NCBI GenBank assembly: GCA_946535225.1
Contig: CAMNDJ010000013.1
Coordinates: forward strand, 1-34,467
Direction of reading: 5' to 3'
From: an uncultured Lachnospiraceae bacterium
Lineage (GTDB): Bacteria > Bacillota > Clostridia > Lachnospirales > Lachnospiraceae
DNA length: 34,467 bases
Shown here: positions 7,631 through 16,206 of the stretch, piece by piece
Position numbering within the stretch: position 1 is the stretch's first letter
Layout of the letters: every line of letters starts with the position of its first letter
Program-made: the position numbers and the translations under genes
The notes under the pieces: generated by a model
The model's input: only the letters and a program-made list of their open reading frames with translations
Told to the model about the DNA's origin: nothing
Databases searched by the model: none

Positions 7631-8458
7631 TTATCCTTTCACTGCTCCGGCCGTCATACCGGACACTATATATTTCTGTCCCAACAGATATACTACCAGT
7701 ACCGGAAGGCTTGTGAGCAGTATATCCGCACATACAAGGTTCCAGTCCTTAAAATACATACCGAAGAAATTATACACCGAAAGCGTCATCGGCCACTGTT
7801 CCGTTCTGTTTAAGAAATACAGAGGAGAGACAAACTCATTCCACGTATTAAGGAAAGTAAGGACCGTCGATGTAGCTATGGCGGGCTTTAACATCGGAAA
7901 AACTATGAGGAAGAACAGGTGCGCCGGTCCGCATCCGTCTATCACCGCCGCTTCATCGAGTTCCACCGGTATCTTCGCAACAAAACCATGGATCAAAAAA
8001 GTCATGAACGGAAGCTGCATTGCCGTGTATAAAAGTATGATCCCAATCGCGGTATTGTTAAGATGAAGGAACTGCAATACTCTGGTCAGCGCCACATAGT
8101 TTATCGGAAGTGTTATCCCGAGGACTATGAACATATACAGGAATTTATTGAGCTTTGTCTGGTTCCTCGAAAATACATATGCAGCCAGTGCCGCAAACAA
8201 TACACATAGTATAACAGAACCTGCGGAATAAATAAGGCTGTTGAAAAAAGAAGATGCAAGTTTTCCCTTTTCTATGACTTTGACAAAGTTGCTCCACTGG
8301 ATCGGAAGATCCGGAAGATGCAGGTTCATCTTTGAAGCCGCCTTTTTATCCTTTAGTGAATTGAACAGGATAAGGAGAAGCGGTATCAGACATATCGCTG
8401 AAAAGATCCATGCTATAAGGTTTCTTACGATCGCCAATATGGTCTTTTTAACTTTCAT
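7631..8458 (-). CDS. Sugar ABC transporter permease, MalG-like (CUT1)
   Basis: Inner-membrane permease of 275 residues with about six hydrophobic helices; the first follows MKVKKTILAIVRNLIAWIFS. The cytoplasmic EAA loop that docks the ATPase reads ELDEAAVIDGCGPAHLFFLI, and the C-terminus ends in the short GAVKG tail common to MalG/LacG-type subunits. The start overlaps the stop of the upstream permease by one base (TAATG), indicating coupled translation. No ATPase gene is in the operon; CUT1 systems of Firmicutes commonly share an MsmX-like ATPase encoded elsewhere. Confidence 0.9.
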   Translation of the reverse strand: MKVKKTILAIVRNLIAWIFSAICLIPLLLILFNSLKDKKAASKMNLHLPDLPIQWSNFVKVIEKGKLASSFFNSLIYSAGSVILCVLFAALAAYVFSRNQTKLNKFLYMFIVLGITLPINYVALTRVLQFLHLNNTAIGIILLYTAMQLPFMTFLIHGFVAKIPVELDEAAVIDGCGPAHLFFLIVFPMLKPAIATSTVLTFLNTWNEFVSPLYFLNRTEQWPMTLSVYNFFGMYFKDWNLVCADILLTSLPVLVVYLLGQKYIVSGMTAGAVKG

Positions 8459-9336
8459 TATTCCACCACCTCATTTTTCGTCATAACCCTTATCATGTAA
8501 ATACCGACAAATATCATTATCACAAACATTACCGATGACAGTGCCGTACCTACTGCATACTGGCCTGTTCCGAACTTCTTAAATACTGCCGTATAAAGGA
8601 CCTCCGTCGTTGCTTTTCCCGGGCCGCCGTTAGTAAGTGCATAGACCATATCGAATACCTTCAGTCCGTATATGACATTTAAAACGGTCGTTGTGGCAAG
8701 TGTAGGGAGGATCAGCGGGAAGGTGATGTATCTGAATTTTTTCCATCCGCCTGCTCCGTCTATCGCCGCTGCTTCATAATAGTCCGATGAAATGGACAGT
8801 ATCCCCGCAATTAAGATCGTCATAATGTATCCGACTCCGCGCCAGATATCAACCGCCATTACCGACCCGAACGCAAGCTCCGATGAAACAAGCCATTTTT
8901 TCGCGAGCATCTCAAGACCGACGGATCTGAAAAAGGAGTTTAGCAGCCCGGATTTGGGATCGAGGATCGACTTAAAGATCATGCCTATGATGAGTGTTGA
9001 AAGTACGGACGGCATGAACACGATCCCACGGTGCATATTAAGAAAACGGATCGATTTCGTTAAGAGCAGGGCAAGAACAAGGCCGATCACATTCTTGAGT
9101 ATCGTCGTGATCAAAGTGAACTCTAAGGTATTTGTGATGATCTTCATATAATTCTCATCGGATGAAAATACGGTCTTAAAATTCTCAAATCCCACATAGT
9201 GAAGCTCATCCGAATATGCCGACCAGTCCGTGAACGAATATCCCACACCGATAAGTCCCGGCAGAAAGAAAAACACAAAATATATGATCAATGCACCAAG
9301 CGCAAAATATCTCGGATATACTTTATTCCTGTTCAT
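8458..9336 (-). CDS. Sugar ABC transporter permease, MalF/UgpA-like (CUT1)
   Basis: Inner-membrane permease of 292 residues. The first helix (about 10-32) contains LGALIIYFVFFFLPGLIGVG, and the typical SFTDW motif follows. The EAA loop is YYEAAAIDGAGGWKKFRYIT, and the NGGPGKATTEVL region near residue 235 is characteristic of this subunit. It forms the translocation pore together with the next gene. A hairpin separates it from the binding-protein gene upstream, consistent with lower expression of the permeases than of the binding protein. Confidence 0.91.
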   Translation of the reverse strand: MNRNKVYPRYFALGALIIYFVFFFLPGLIGVGYSFTDWSAYSDELHYVGFENFKTVFSSDENYMKIITNTLEFTLITTILKNVIGLVLALLLTKSIRFLNMHRGIVFMPSVLSTLIIGMIFKSILDPKSGLLNSFFRSVGLEMLAKKWLVSSELAFGSVMAVDIWRGVGYIMTILIAGILSISSDYYEAAAIDGAGGWKKFRYITFPLILPTLATTTVLNVIYGLKVFDMVYALTNGGPGKATTEVLYTAVFKKFGTGQYAVGTALSSVMFVIMIFVGIYMIRVMTKNEVVE

Positions 9337-9352
9337 CTGGATTTACCTTTCT

Positions 9353-9390
9353 AAAAATCGAGGCTGTCTGATCGCTGTCAGACAGCCTCA
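9353..9390 (-). terminator. Intra-operon hairpin and T-run between binding protein and permeases
   Basis: A perfect 12-bp stem (9360-9371 with 9378-9389, 6-base loop) is followed on the minus strand by GATTTTTAG. This has the form of an intrinsic terminator. Because it lies between the solute-binding protein gene and its permeases, the likely role is partial termination and protection of the upstream mRNA, giving excess binding protein. Confidence 0.8.
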
Positions 9391-9411
9391 ATATCTTAGT
9401 GATCTTTGTTA

Positions 9412-10788
9412 TTATTTCCAGGCGGGATCAGAAGCCGCTGCTGCCTGTTCAGCCCTTAATTTATCAATATCCTTAAGGACTTCTTCGGGAGTCATCTCAC
9501 CTAAGAACATTGCAGACATATCGGCACCGATATCCATCCATGCAGGATTGTAATACTTAACGGATGCCTGGAAAACAGCAACCTTCTTTGGATATCTGTC
9601 ATAGAAATCCTGAACTACCTCGGAGTATGCCGAAGGTGCATTTGAGTAAGGAAGCTGATTGAACTTGCCTACGTTTTCCGTCATGTATGCAAGACTTTCA
9701 TCGGAAGCCATGAACTCAAGATACTTCTTGGCTGCATCGATGTTCTTTGAGCCCGAGAATATGAACCTTGAAGGTCCGCAGTAGTTAACGTTAAGAGCCT
9801 GGTTGTCGCAGAGAGGATTAACGAAATATCCGATATTGTCTTCAGAGAAGTTGGGATCTGCCGCATGGACTTCTGCACCGAGACCCTGGTTGTAAAGAAC
9901 CATTGCGTACTCACCGCTTGCTATTGAAGCAGGTGCATCCGCATATTCGTTTGACATGTAGTTATCGCCCATGTAACCCTTGTCAGCCATTTCCTTTAAC
10001 TGTGAGAACATCGTAGTGAGTTCCTTGTTTCCCGCGAAGGTGGCTTCGTTGTTATTGAGCTTTTCGGGATATGAAGCATCTGCCTGTGTTGCGGCAACGG
10101 CTGCCTCTGTCCAGCATACATGATGCCATCCGTCAGAAACGCATTCATAGATCGGGATGATGCCGGCTGCTTTGATCTTCTCACATACATCGCAGAATTC
10201 AGCATAGTTTGTCGGTATCTTAAGTCCGAGTTCATCAAACATTGAAATATTGTATGCTACAGCCCAGCATGCCGATACATCCTGTATGGGCTGTCCGTAG
10301 AGCTTACCGCCTGCGGATAACTCAACGGCTGCAGCGGGATCAACGTTGCCTGCCCAGCTTTCACCGGAAAGGTCAACCGCATTTTTCTCAACATCAAACT
10401 GTGTGACTATGGAGAACTGTGAGCTCTGGCCACCGAAGATATCCGTACATTCGCCGGCATTGATCTTCGTCATCAGAAGACTTTCATACTGATCCGAAGG
10501 AACTATCTGATAGTCTACCTTAATACCCGTCTGCTCTGTAAATTTCTCACCAAGTTCCATTTCGGCATCCTGGATCCAGTCCTGGCTTGCCATAAAGGTG
10601 ATCGTTACATCATCACCCGATTCAGCCGTCTCCTCAGCGGGAGCTGCTTCTTCTTCCTTGCTTTCCTTTGCAGGAGCCTCTTCCTGCGCAGCCGGAGCAG
10701 TACTTGTACTGCCGCCCTGTGCACATCCTGCAAGCATCCCCATAACCATAGATAAAGACAGTAATGATACCATTATCTTCTTTTTCAT
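9412..10788 (-). CDS. Sugar ABC transporter solute-binding lipoprotein
   Basis: Extracytoplasmic binding protein (family 1 solute-binding fold) of 458 residues. It has a lipoprotein signal peptide, MKKKIMVSLLSLSM followed by a hydrophobic stretch, and the lipobox LAGC (lipidated Cys22). An acidic, Ala/Glu-rich linker (about 30-58) tethers it to the membrane. The mature part begins VTITFMASQDWIQDAEMELG, the usual first strand of CUT1 binding proteins, and has many aromatic residues expected for carbohydrate binding. The ATG at 10788 was chosen because AGAGAGGG lies just upstream; a start 42 bases earlier would extend past the signal peptide. It is the first gene of the transporter-GH31 operon and is divergent from the sensor kinase. 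Confidence 0.92.
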   Translation of the reverse strand: MKKKIMVSLLSLSMVMGMLAGCAQGGSTSTAPAAQEEAPAKESKEEEAAPAEETAESGDDVTITFMASQDWIQDAEMELGEKFTEQTGIKVDYQIVPSDQYESLLMTKINAGECTDIFGGQSSQFSIVTQFDVEKNAVDLSGESWAGNVDPAAAVELSAGGKLYGQPIQDVSACWAVAYNISMFDELGLKIPTNYAEFCDVCEKIKAAGIIPIYECVSDGWHHVCWTEAAVAATQADASYPEKLNNNEATFAGNKELTTMFSQLKEMADKGYMGDNYMSNEYADAPASIASGEYAMVLYNQGLGAEVHAADPNFSEDNIGYFVNPLCDNQALNVNYCGPSRFIFSGSKNIDAAKKYLEFMASDESLAYMTENVGKFNQLPYSNAPSAYSEVVQDFYDRYPKKVAVFQASVKYYNPAWMDIGADMSAMFLGEMTPEEVLKDIDKLRAEQAAAASDPAWK

Positions 10789-10830
10789 ATTAACCCTCTC
10801 TTTTCTTTGATAAACAACAGTAACTGACAT

Positions 10831-10860
10831 TTGACAATCGATTGCTTGTATGCTTATCTT
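10831..10860 (+). promoter_or_regulatory. Promoter of the sensor kinase / response regulator pair
   Basis: A consensus -35 TTGACA (10831-10836) is followed after 18 bases by TATCTT (10855-10860), giving a start near 10867 and a leader of about 65 bases. A 10-bp palindrome CAATCGATTG (10835-10844) overlaps the -35 box and could be an operator in this divergent region. No convincing minus-strand promoter for the binding-protein operon was picked out by eye, although it must lie between 10789 and about 10930. Confidence 0.5.
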
Positions 10861-10931
10861 AAATCAATACTTTTTTTGTTAAAATGGATAAAAAAGGAAT
10901 CTGACATGGATATTTTTTACCGGGGGGCATC

Positions 10932-12791
10932 ATGATCGGAAATAGTAAAAAAAGTGTACGGACTACGCTTCAGTTTGTATTTTTCCTGCTCGTTACGGCA
11001 GTCTTTTTGGTGTACATCAGCTACTTCATCATATCCGAATCCAGGAAGATAAAAACGCAGGCTTTCGAAACCGTAAGCCGGGATACACAGACGGCATCGG
11101 CGTTTATGGATGAGGAGATAAAAAAAGTAAATACCGTAATGCAGAATGTGGCCTATTCGAATCTTGTCAAGGAACATTTTCTTGCATATATGAACAGACC
11201 TGTTTCAAGCGGGGACGGGAATTATTCCGAGATGCAGAACATAAAGATCCTGACCGACCTGCTCACTGCGATCGTGGGGCCTTCGCGCCCTGTCGATCAG
11301 ATATACCTGTATGCTCTTGAAGGCGGATGTATCGGAGTGGGACTTGATAATTCAAACACCTCGGATCATGTGGATGATAAGCCATGGTACGGCGATCTTA
11401 AAAACAGTGAGAACAACCGTCTGGTCTTCTGTGACAGAGATGAACGACTTACCAAGTTCTTTACCTATGAGGACGGATCGAGATTCCTTACGGTTGCATC
11501 GGTGTACCAGTCCACTTACTATAAACCCAAAGGTGTTATCGAGGTCAAGCATTCCATCTCATCGCTCATATCAAAGTTAAAAAAGATAGATACTGGAGCA
11601 TATAACGAGAAGATCTATATCTATGACCAGACAGGCAAGAGCATATACAGCTTCACGAATGATAATATGGCGGAAAAATTTGCCTCACTGGTAACAGGAA
11701 ACGAACAGCCGGCTTATGACGAACCCCGTCATATCTCTTATAACGGGAACACGCATCTTTTTGTCAATACATCTTCTTACTCCGGTTTTACAACTGTGAT
11801 AGCGATAGACAAGAATGACGTTTACAGACCGATATATGATTATATCAAGGCAAACCTTCTTATCTTTGCCGGATTCATCGTACTGATCCTCCTGCTCTCG
11901 TATGTTGTTTCAAGGATCATAACGATCCCCGTAATGAAGATGTATTCAAACATTTCTTCGCTTCATACGGATAAAGAGAGCATGCTTACGGATTCACTCG
12001 AGAAGATAGATACAAATATCATCGAACTTGATACCCTGTACTCGGCGGTAATGGATATGCATAACCGTGCCAAGGCTTCCATGAACCGGGAGATAGTCCT
12101 CAACAATCAGCGGCTCCAGTCGCAGATTCTGGCACTGCAGTCACAGATGAACCCTCATTTTCTGTATAATTCCTTAGCGACCATTTCGGCAATGGCGGAT
12201 GAAGGCATGAACAATGAGGTCACAAAAATGTGCCAGACCATATCAAGGATCTTAAGATATATTTCATCCGACAAGGATCCTATGGTGCCTGTAAACGAAG
12301 ACGTTTCACATGCAAAGGATTATCTTGAATGCATGAAGATGAGATATGAAGACGATCTTATTTACAGCATCAGCATCCCCGATGAGATGAAGGATATAAA
12401 AATCCCAAAGCTCTGCCTTCAGCTCATAGTCGAAAATTCGATAAAATATGCGACAAAAAATGTACGCGCGCCCTGGATAATAAGCATTGAAGGACGCATG
12501 ACGGGGATATACTGGGAGATAACCGTCAAGGATAACGGTCCGGGCTTTAACGAAGACGACCTTAAGGAGATAAACGATAAGATAGAATATATCAATAAAA
12601 CGGATATGCTTCCCGGTCTTGAGATAAACGGCATGGGTCTGATGAACATATATATCCGTTTTAAAACGCTGTATCACGGTAAGCATATTTTCCGTGTGAG
12701 CAACTATGCAGAAGGCGGGGCTCTTGTTACAATAGGAGGAGAGCTTGACTTAAATACGGAAACGGAAGAAAAAGCAAAGGCAGAGGGATGA
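10932..12791 (+). CDS. YesM-type sensor histidine kinase
   Basis: Membrane sensor of 619 residues for a two-component system. TM1 is at about 11-34 and TM2 at about 308-328, bracketing an extracellular sensor region of about 270 residues. The cytoplasmic part has the His_kinase signature QSQMNPHFLYNSLATI with phospho-acceptor His409. The ATP-binding domain carries LIVENSIKYA (N box, Asn502), DNGPGF (534-539) and GMGLMN (567-572). A GGGGGG ribosome site lies 5 bases before the ATG. It is co-transcribed with the AraC-type regulator 3 bases downstream and diverges from the sugar transporter operon, so it likely senses the extracellular sugar or the liganded binding protein. Confidence 0.93.
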   Translation: MIGNSKKSVRTTLQFVFFLLVTAVFLVYISYFIISESRKIKTQAFETVSRDTQTASAFMDEEIKKVNTVMQNVAYSNLVKEHFLAYMNRPVSSGDGNYSEMQNIKILTDLLTAIVGPSRPVDQIYLYALEGGCIGVGLDNSNTSDHVDDKPWYGDLKNSENNRLVFCDRDERLTKFFTYEDGSRFLTVASVYQSTYYKPKGVIEVKHSISSLISKLKKIDTGAYNEKIYIYDQTGKSIYSFTNDNMAEKFASLVTGNEQPAYDEPRHISYNGNTHLFVNTSSYSGFTTVIAIDKNDVYRPIYDYIKANLLIFAGFIVLILLLSYVVSRIITIPVMKMYSNISSLHTDKESMLTDSLEKIDTNIIELDTLYSAVMDMHNRAKASMNREIVLNNQRLQSQILALQSQMNPHFLYNSLATISAMADEGMNNEVTKMCQTISRILRYISSDKDPMVPVNEDVSHAKDYLECMKMRYEDDLIYSISIPDEMKDIKIPKLCLQLIVENSIKYATKNVRAPWIISIEGRMTGIYWEITVKDNGPGFNEDDLKEINDKIEYINKTDMLPGLEINGMGLMNIYIRFKTLYHGKHIFRVSNYAEGGALVTIGGELDLNTETEEKAKAEG

Positions 12792-12794
12792 GCC

Positions 12795-13553
12795 ATGGAA
12801 GAAAGAAAGTATCGTGTGATAATAGCGGAAGATGAAAAACTTATCGCAAAAAACATCGCAAAGCATATCGAAACGGAAAATTCCTGCTTTAAAGTCTGCG
12901 GGATATACTCAAACGGGGAGGATGCATTAAATGCCATTAAGCAGCAGCCCCCGGATGTTGTCTTTACGGATATTTCAATGCCTGTCATGTCGGGCCTCGA
13001 ACTCGCATCAAAGATACACTATACGATGAACAATGTTAAATGTGTGATCATAACAGGCTACGCCGATTTCCAGTATGCCAAGGAAGCTCTTCATTACGGT
13101 GTCAAGGACTATCTGTTAAAACCGGTTGATAAGGAAGAGCTTCACAGGGTTTTAAAGGAACTGGAACTGTCACTGTCCGATATTTATGCGGGAGTAAAAG
13201 CCGGGAACGATCAGGAATCTTCGCTTTCTCCCGAAGAGATAGTAAAGCTCGTTAAGGAATATGTACAGAATAATTATTCCGGAGATCTCGATCTTAATAC
13301 GATCGCGCAAAACCTCGGATTTTCCTCTTCATATCTGACCAAAGTATTTAACAGGGTTGATGGGATAACTCCTTCGAAATATATAAGAAATTACAGGATG
13401 GGAATAGCAAAACAGTTAATGAACGATAAGGGAATGACCCTACAGCAGATCGCGGCTGCCGTAGGGTATAACGATCCCTTTCATTTCAGCAGATCATTTA
13501 AACAGACTTTCGGTATGAACCCGACCGAATACAGGGAATCCCTTAATCGGTAA
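12795..13553 (+). CDS. YesN-type response regulator with AraC DNA-binding domain
   Basis: The 252-residue product has a receiver domain (about 6-122) with acidic pocket AEDE, phospho-acceptor Asp59 in FTDISMP and the conserved Lys in DYLLKPV. A C-terminal AraC/XylS pair of helix-turn-helices follows (about 150-250): LNTIAQNLGFSSSYLTKVFN and the second-helix motif LQQIAAAVGYNDPFHFSRSF. GAGGG precedes the ATG. It is the cognate output of the upstream kinase and probably activates the divergent transporter-GH31 operon. Its last 11 bases overlap the end of the convergent fucU. Confidence 0.93.
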   Translation: MEERKYRVIIAEDEKLIAKNIAKHIETENSCFKVCGIYSNGEDALNAIKQQPPDVVFTDISMPVMSGLELASKIHYTMNNVKCVIITGYADFQYAKEALHYGVKDYLLKPVDKEELHRVLKELELSLSDIYAGVKAGNDQESSLSPEEIVKLVKEYVQNNYSGDLDLNTIAQNLGFSSSYLTKVFNRVDGITPSKYIRNYRMGIAKQLMNDKGMTLQQIAAAVGYNDPFHFSRSFKQTFGMNPTEYRESLNR

Positions 13554-13983
13554 CAACACCTTTTTGCAGCATTATGTTTGCATAAAGGGCCGATTCTCCC
13601 GTAACAACTACGGCATAGGCCCCGGCTGCTTCTTCGTAGAATGCAAAACGTTCTATATGGCCTATCATTTCACTGCCCCTGTCATCGTGTTTTTTCAGTA
13701 TGTCCGCATAGGTATCCCAGATCGGTGTTTCAACCGGATCGCCCTTCATAACTTCCATAAGGTTTACGGGATGCTCGACATAGGTATCAAGTGGGAAGAC
13801 GGTAAGTACCGCATCCAGTACTTCCGGTACATTATGTCCGTCAAGCCGTACCACTATACCGTTCTTTCCCACGGATTCGGCGGGAAAATTACCGTCCGAT
13901 ATCACTATCCTGTCAGCATGTCCCATCTCACACAGAACCTTCAAAAGCTGCGGAGATAATATTTTAGGTATTCCTTTAAGCAT
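13543..13983 (-). CDS. fucU: L-fucose mutarotase (FucU/RbsD family)
   Basis: The enzyme interconverts alpha and beta anomers of L-fucose (or a related 6-deoxy or pentose sugar). The 146-residue product aligns by eye with FucU along its length: LSPQLLKVLCEMGHADRIVI at the N-terminus with the catalytic His in MGHAD, ISDGNFPAES, and the C-terminal ERFAFYEEAAGAYAVVVTGE followed by LYANIMLQKGV. The Tyr-rich FAFYE segment favours FucU over RbsD. AAGGAGG precedes the ATG. It is the third gene of the operon with the aldo/keto reductase and alcohol dehydrogenase. No fucose isomerase, kinase or aldolase is in the window, so its role with these oxidoreductases is inferred only. Confidence 0.85.
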   Translation of the reverse strand: MLKGIPKILSPQLLKVLCEMGHADRIVISDGNFPAESVGKNGIVVRLDGHNVPEVLDAVLTVFPLDTYVEHPVNLMEVMKGDPVETPIWDTYADILKKHDDRGSEMIGHIERFAFYEEAAGAYAVVVTGESALYANIMLQKGVVTD

Positions 13984-14008
13984 AATGATTCCTCCTTAAA
14001 AATTCCGC

Positions 14009-14989
14009 CTACTGCCATAGTTCTTCCCAGTCGGTGGCTCCGGGCCATAAGAATACCTGGCCTTTTACCAAGCGGCAGTTACAGTCGGCTTTCTTTAGCA
14101 GTTCCATTTCCTCATCCGTAAGAGGATCCTCCGTCGTACATTTTAAATTGGATATATACTGAGGCTCCTTAACGGAGAACGGTATGGTACACTGACCACG
14201 CTGCACGGCCCATTTGATGCACACGACCGCGGGATGGACATTGTGATTTTCTGCCACGGTCATAACCTCCGGCAACTCGGTATCGACAACATCCGTACTG
14301 CACCTGTCTCTTTCCGGTCTGCTCGGAGAACCGATAGGGCAGAAGCCTATGGGAATGATATCATGTGCTTTTGCATAGTCAAATAACTCCTGCTGCTGAA
14401 AAGACGGATGGCACTCCATCTCAAGTGCTGCCGGCTTTATCCTGCATAACGGAAGGACTTTTTCAAGCTTGGAGACCGTCATATTCGACATGCCTATCGC
14501 CTTTATAAGACCGTCGTCATACAGCTCCTCCATCTGTCTCCATGTATCCATGAATTCATCAACGCTGAAAGGCTTCGAATCGGGATTCCTTGAATCGCCG
14601 TCACAGCCCGGAGCATGATAGTTGGGGAACGGCCAGTGAACAAAGTACAGATCCACATAGGAGAGACCCAGATCCTTAAGGCTCTTTTCGCAGGCCTTAC
14701 GTACTTCCCTGTGCTGATCGTTCCAGACCTTCGATGTGATGAACAGGTCTTCTCTTTTAACCGTACCGTCCTTAAACAGACCGTCAAGAACCGTGCCGAT
14801 CTGATCCTCGTTCTGATAGACCGATGCGCAGTCAAGCATCCTGTAGCCTGACTTTATCGCACCCGATACCGCGGAAGCTATCTGATCCGGTGTATACTTA
14901 TCGGAACCGAAGGTACCGAGTCCGACTGCAGGCATAATCGCGCCCGTATTTAACGTATATGTCGGGACATTTGTTATAAATTCGCTCAT
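14009..14989 (-). CDS. Aldo/keto reductase
   Basis: NAD(P)H-dependent carbonyl reductase of 326 residues with an AKR (beta/alpha)8 fold. The catalytic tetrad is visible: Asp53 and Tyr58 in MLDCASVYQNE, Lys87 in ITSKVWND, and His118 in YFVHWPFP. The length and the KWAVQRG and IPFSVKEP C-terminal region fit the AKR1-5 group that reduces sugar aldehydes and ketones. AGGAGAGG, overlapping the stop of the upstream dehydrogenase, precedes the ATG. It probably acts on the same sugar as the dehydrogenase and FucU; the substrate is unknown. Confidence 0.88.
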   Translation of the reverse strand: MSEFITNVPTYTLNTGAIMPAVGLGTFGSDKYTPDQIASAVSGAIKSGYRMLDCASVYQNEDQIGTVLDGLFKDGTVKREDLFITSKVWNDQHREVRKACEKSLKDLGLSYVDLYFVHWPFPNYHAPGCDGDSRNPDSKPFSVDEFMDTWRQMEELYDDGLIKAIGMSNMTVSKLEKVLPLCRIKPAALEMECHPSFQQQELFDYAKAHDIIPIGFCPIGSPSRPERDRCSTDVVDTELPEVMTVAENHNVHPAVVCIKWAVQRGQCTIPFSVKEPQYISNLKCTTEDPLTDEEMELLKKADCNCRLVKGQVFLWPGATDWEELWQ

Positions 14990-14998
14990 TGCCCTCTC

Positions 14999-16066
14999 CT
15001 ATTTTTCGTCCTGGTCACCGAAGGTCACCGCTACTTTACCGCAGTTTCCGGAAGCCATAAGAGCATATGCCGCAGGAGCCTGCTCCAGTGGGAATTCGTG
15101 AGTGATGAGCTTATCGGGATGTATCCCCCAGCGCACCAGCTTATCAACAAGTTCTTCCATTTTCCAAAGTGAGGTTACCCATGACCCGTATATGGTCTTC
15201 TGGCCGTGGATGATATCCGGGCTTGGATTAAAGTTACAGGTTCCGCCTTCTCCTACAAAAGCGATCTTGCCGTATGAACGTGTCGCGCGGATGGCAAGCT
15301 GTCTTCCCGGATCCGAAGCCGAGCAGTCGATCGCCTTCTCAACCCCCTGTCCGCGTGTTATCTTGAGTATCTCATCAAGCGTGTCATCTCCGGGCTTAAA
15401 TACGTAGTCAACAAGACCGAGCTTTTTGGCAAGATCTATCCTGTAATCGTTCATCTCAACACCTATGAGCATATTTGCACCCATTGCCTTGCTGAGCATA
15501 AGAGCCGCAAGTCCGACAGGACCAAGACCCGTTACCAGAACGGCGTCATTTCCGCTTATCCCTATCTTCTCTATAGCTTCATAAACAGTACCGAAACCGC
15601 AGGCTACCTGAGCGCCGTCTTTATATGTAAGTTCATCCGGAAGTGCAATAAGGTCCTTTTCATCGGCCAGTATATATTCACCCATACCGCCGTTCCTCTG
15701 CCAGCCGTAAGCCGCACGGAACCTGGATGTACATGAGATGTAGTAACCCCTTCTGCAGTCATTACATACGCCGCAGCCCGAAATGTGGTAAACAATGACC
15801 CTGTCACCCTTCTTGAAGCGCTTAAGCCCTTCGCCTTCCTCGATTATGATCCCGCAGGGTTCGTGACCTGCGATCATACCCGGGATATAACCTTCGGCGC
15901 CCTTACCCGTGTGCTCCCTGTATATGCATCTTATGTCGCTGCCGCAGATCGTAGTCGCCTTAGTACGCAGAAGCACCTGTCCGAATCCCGGCTTGGGAAC
16001 CTCAAAATCCTTTAACTCAACCGTTGAATTGCCCGGAAGTATCGCACCTCTCATTTTTACAGCCAT
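14999..16066 (-). CDS. Zinc-dependent alcohol/polyol dehydrogenase (MDR family)
   Basis: The 355-residue medium-chain dehydrogenase oxidises an alcohol or sugar hydroxyl with NAD(P). Catalytic zinc ligands are in TTICGSDIRC (Cys41) and GHEPCG (His68, Glu69). The structural zinc loop is Cys98, 101, 104 and 112 (CGVCNDCRRGYYISC). The Rossmann motif is VTGLGPVGLAAL. The start at 16066 is set by AAAGGAGAAGGG upstream; an in-frame ATG 63 bases earlier lacks a ribosome site and would add a non-homologous leader. It is the first gene of the minus-strand operon and is divergent from the AraC-family regulator. Confidence 0.9.
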   Translation of the reverse strand: MAVKMRGAILPGNSTVELKDFEVPKPGFGQVLLRTKATTICGSDIRCIYREHTGKGAEGYIPGMIAGHEPCGIIIEEGEGLKRFKKGDRVIVYHISGCGVCNDCRRGYYISCTSRFRAAYGWQRNGGMGEYILADEKDLIALPDELTYKDGAQVACGFGTVYEAIEKIGISGNDAVLVTGLGPVGLAALMLSKAMGANMLIGVEMNDYRIDLAKKLGLVDYVFKPGDDTLDEILKITRGQGVEKAIDCSASDPGRQLAIRATRSYGKIAFVGEGGTCNFNPSPDIIHGQKTIYGSWVTSLWKMEELVDKLVRWGIHPDKLITHEFPLEQAPAAYALMASGNCGKVAVTFGDQDEK

Positions 16067-16104
16067 AACACCCTTCTCCTTTCCAAAAAGAAAAATTAAT
16101 CCTA

Positions 16105-16140
16105 ATTGAAAGTATATGTATTCATTCAAAATATAATAAG
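16105..16140. promoter_or_regulatory. Divergent promoter/operator region of dehydrogenase operon and AraC regulator
   Basis: An AT-rich stretch holds an imperfect inverted repeat ATTGAA...TTCAAAAT (16105-16132), a minus-strand TATACT (16116-16111) with a poor -35 TTATTA 17 bases away, and a plus-strand TATAAT (16132-16137). The arrangement suits a regulator controlling both directions. The individual boxes are weak and other choices are possible. Confidence 0.35.
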
Positions 16141-16206
16141 AGAATTATATGACAGCTTTCGTTAGAATATGTCGTAATTTCGCAGGTAGTATGTTATTAT
16201 AATCGC

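Noticed and set aside
16106-16137. TTGAAA followed by TATAAT as the AraC-gene promoter
   Set aside because: The spacing is 20 bases, outside the usual 16-18, so it is kept only as part of a loosely defined regulatory region.
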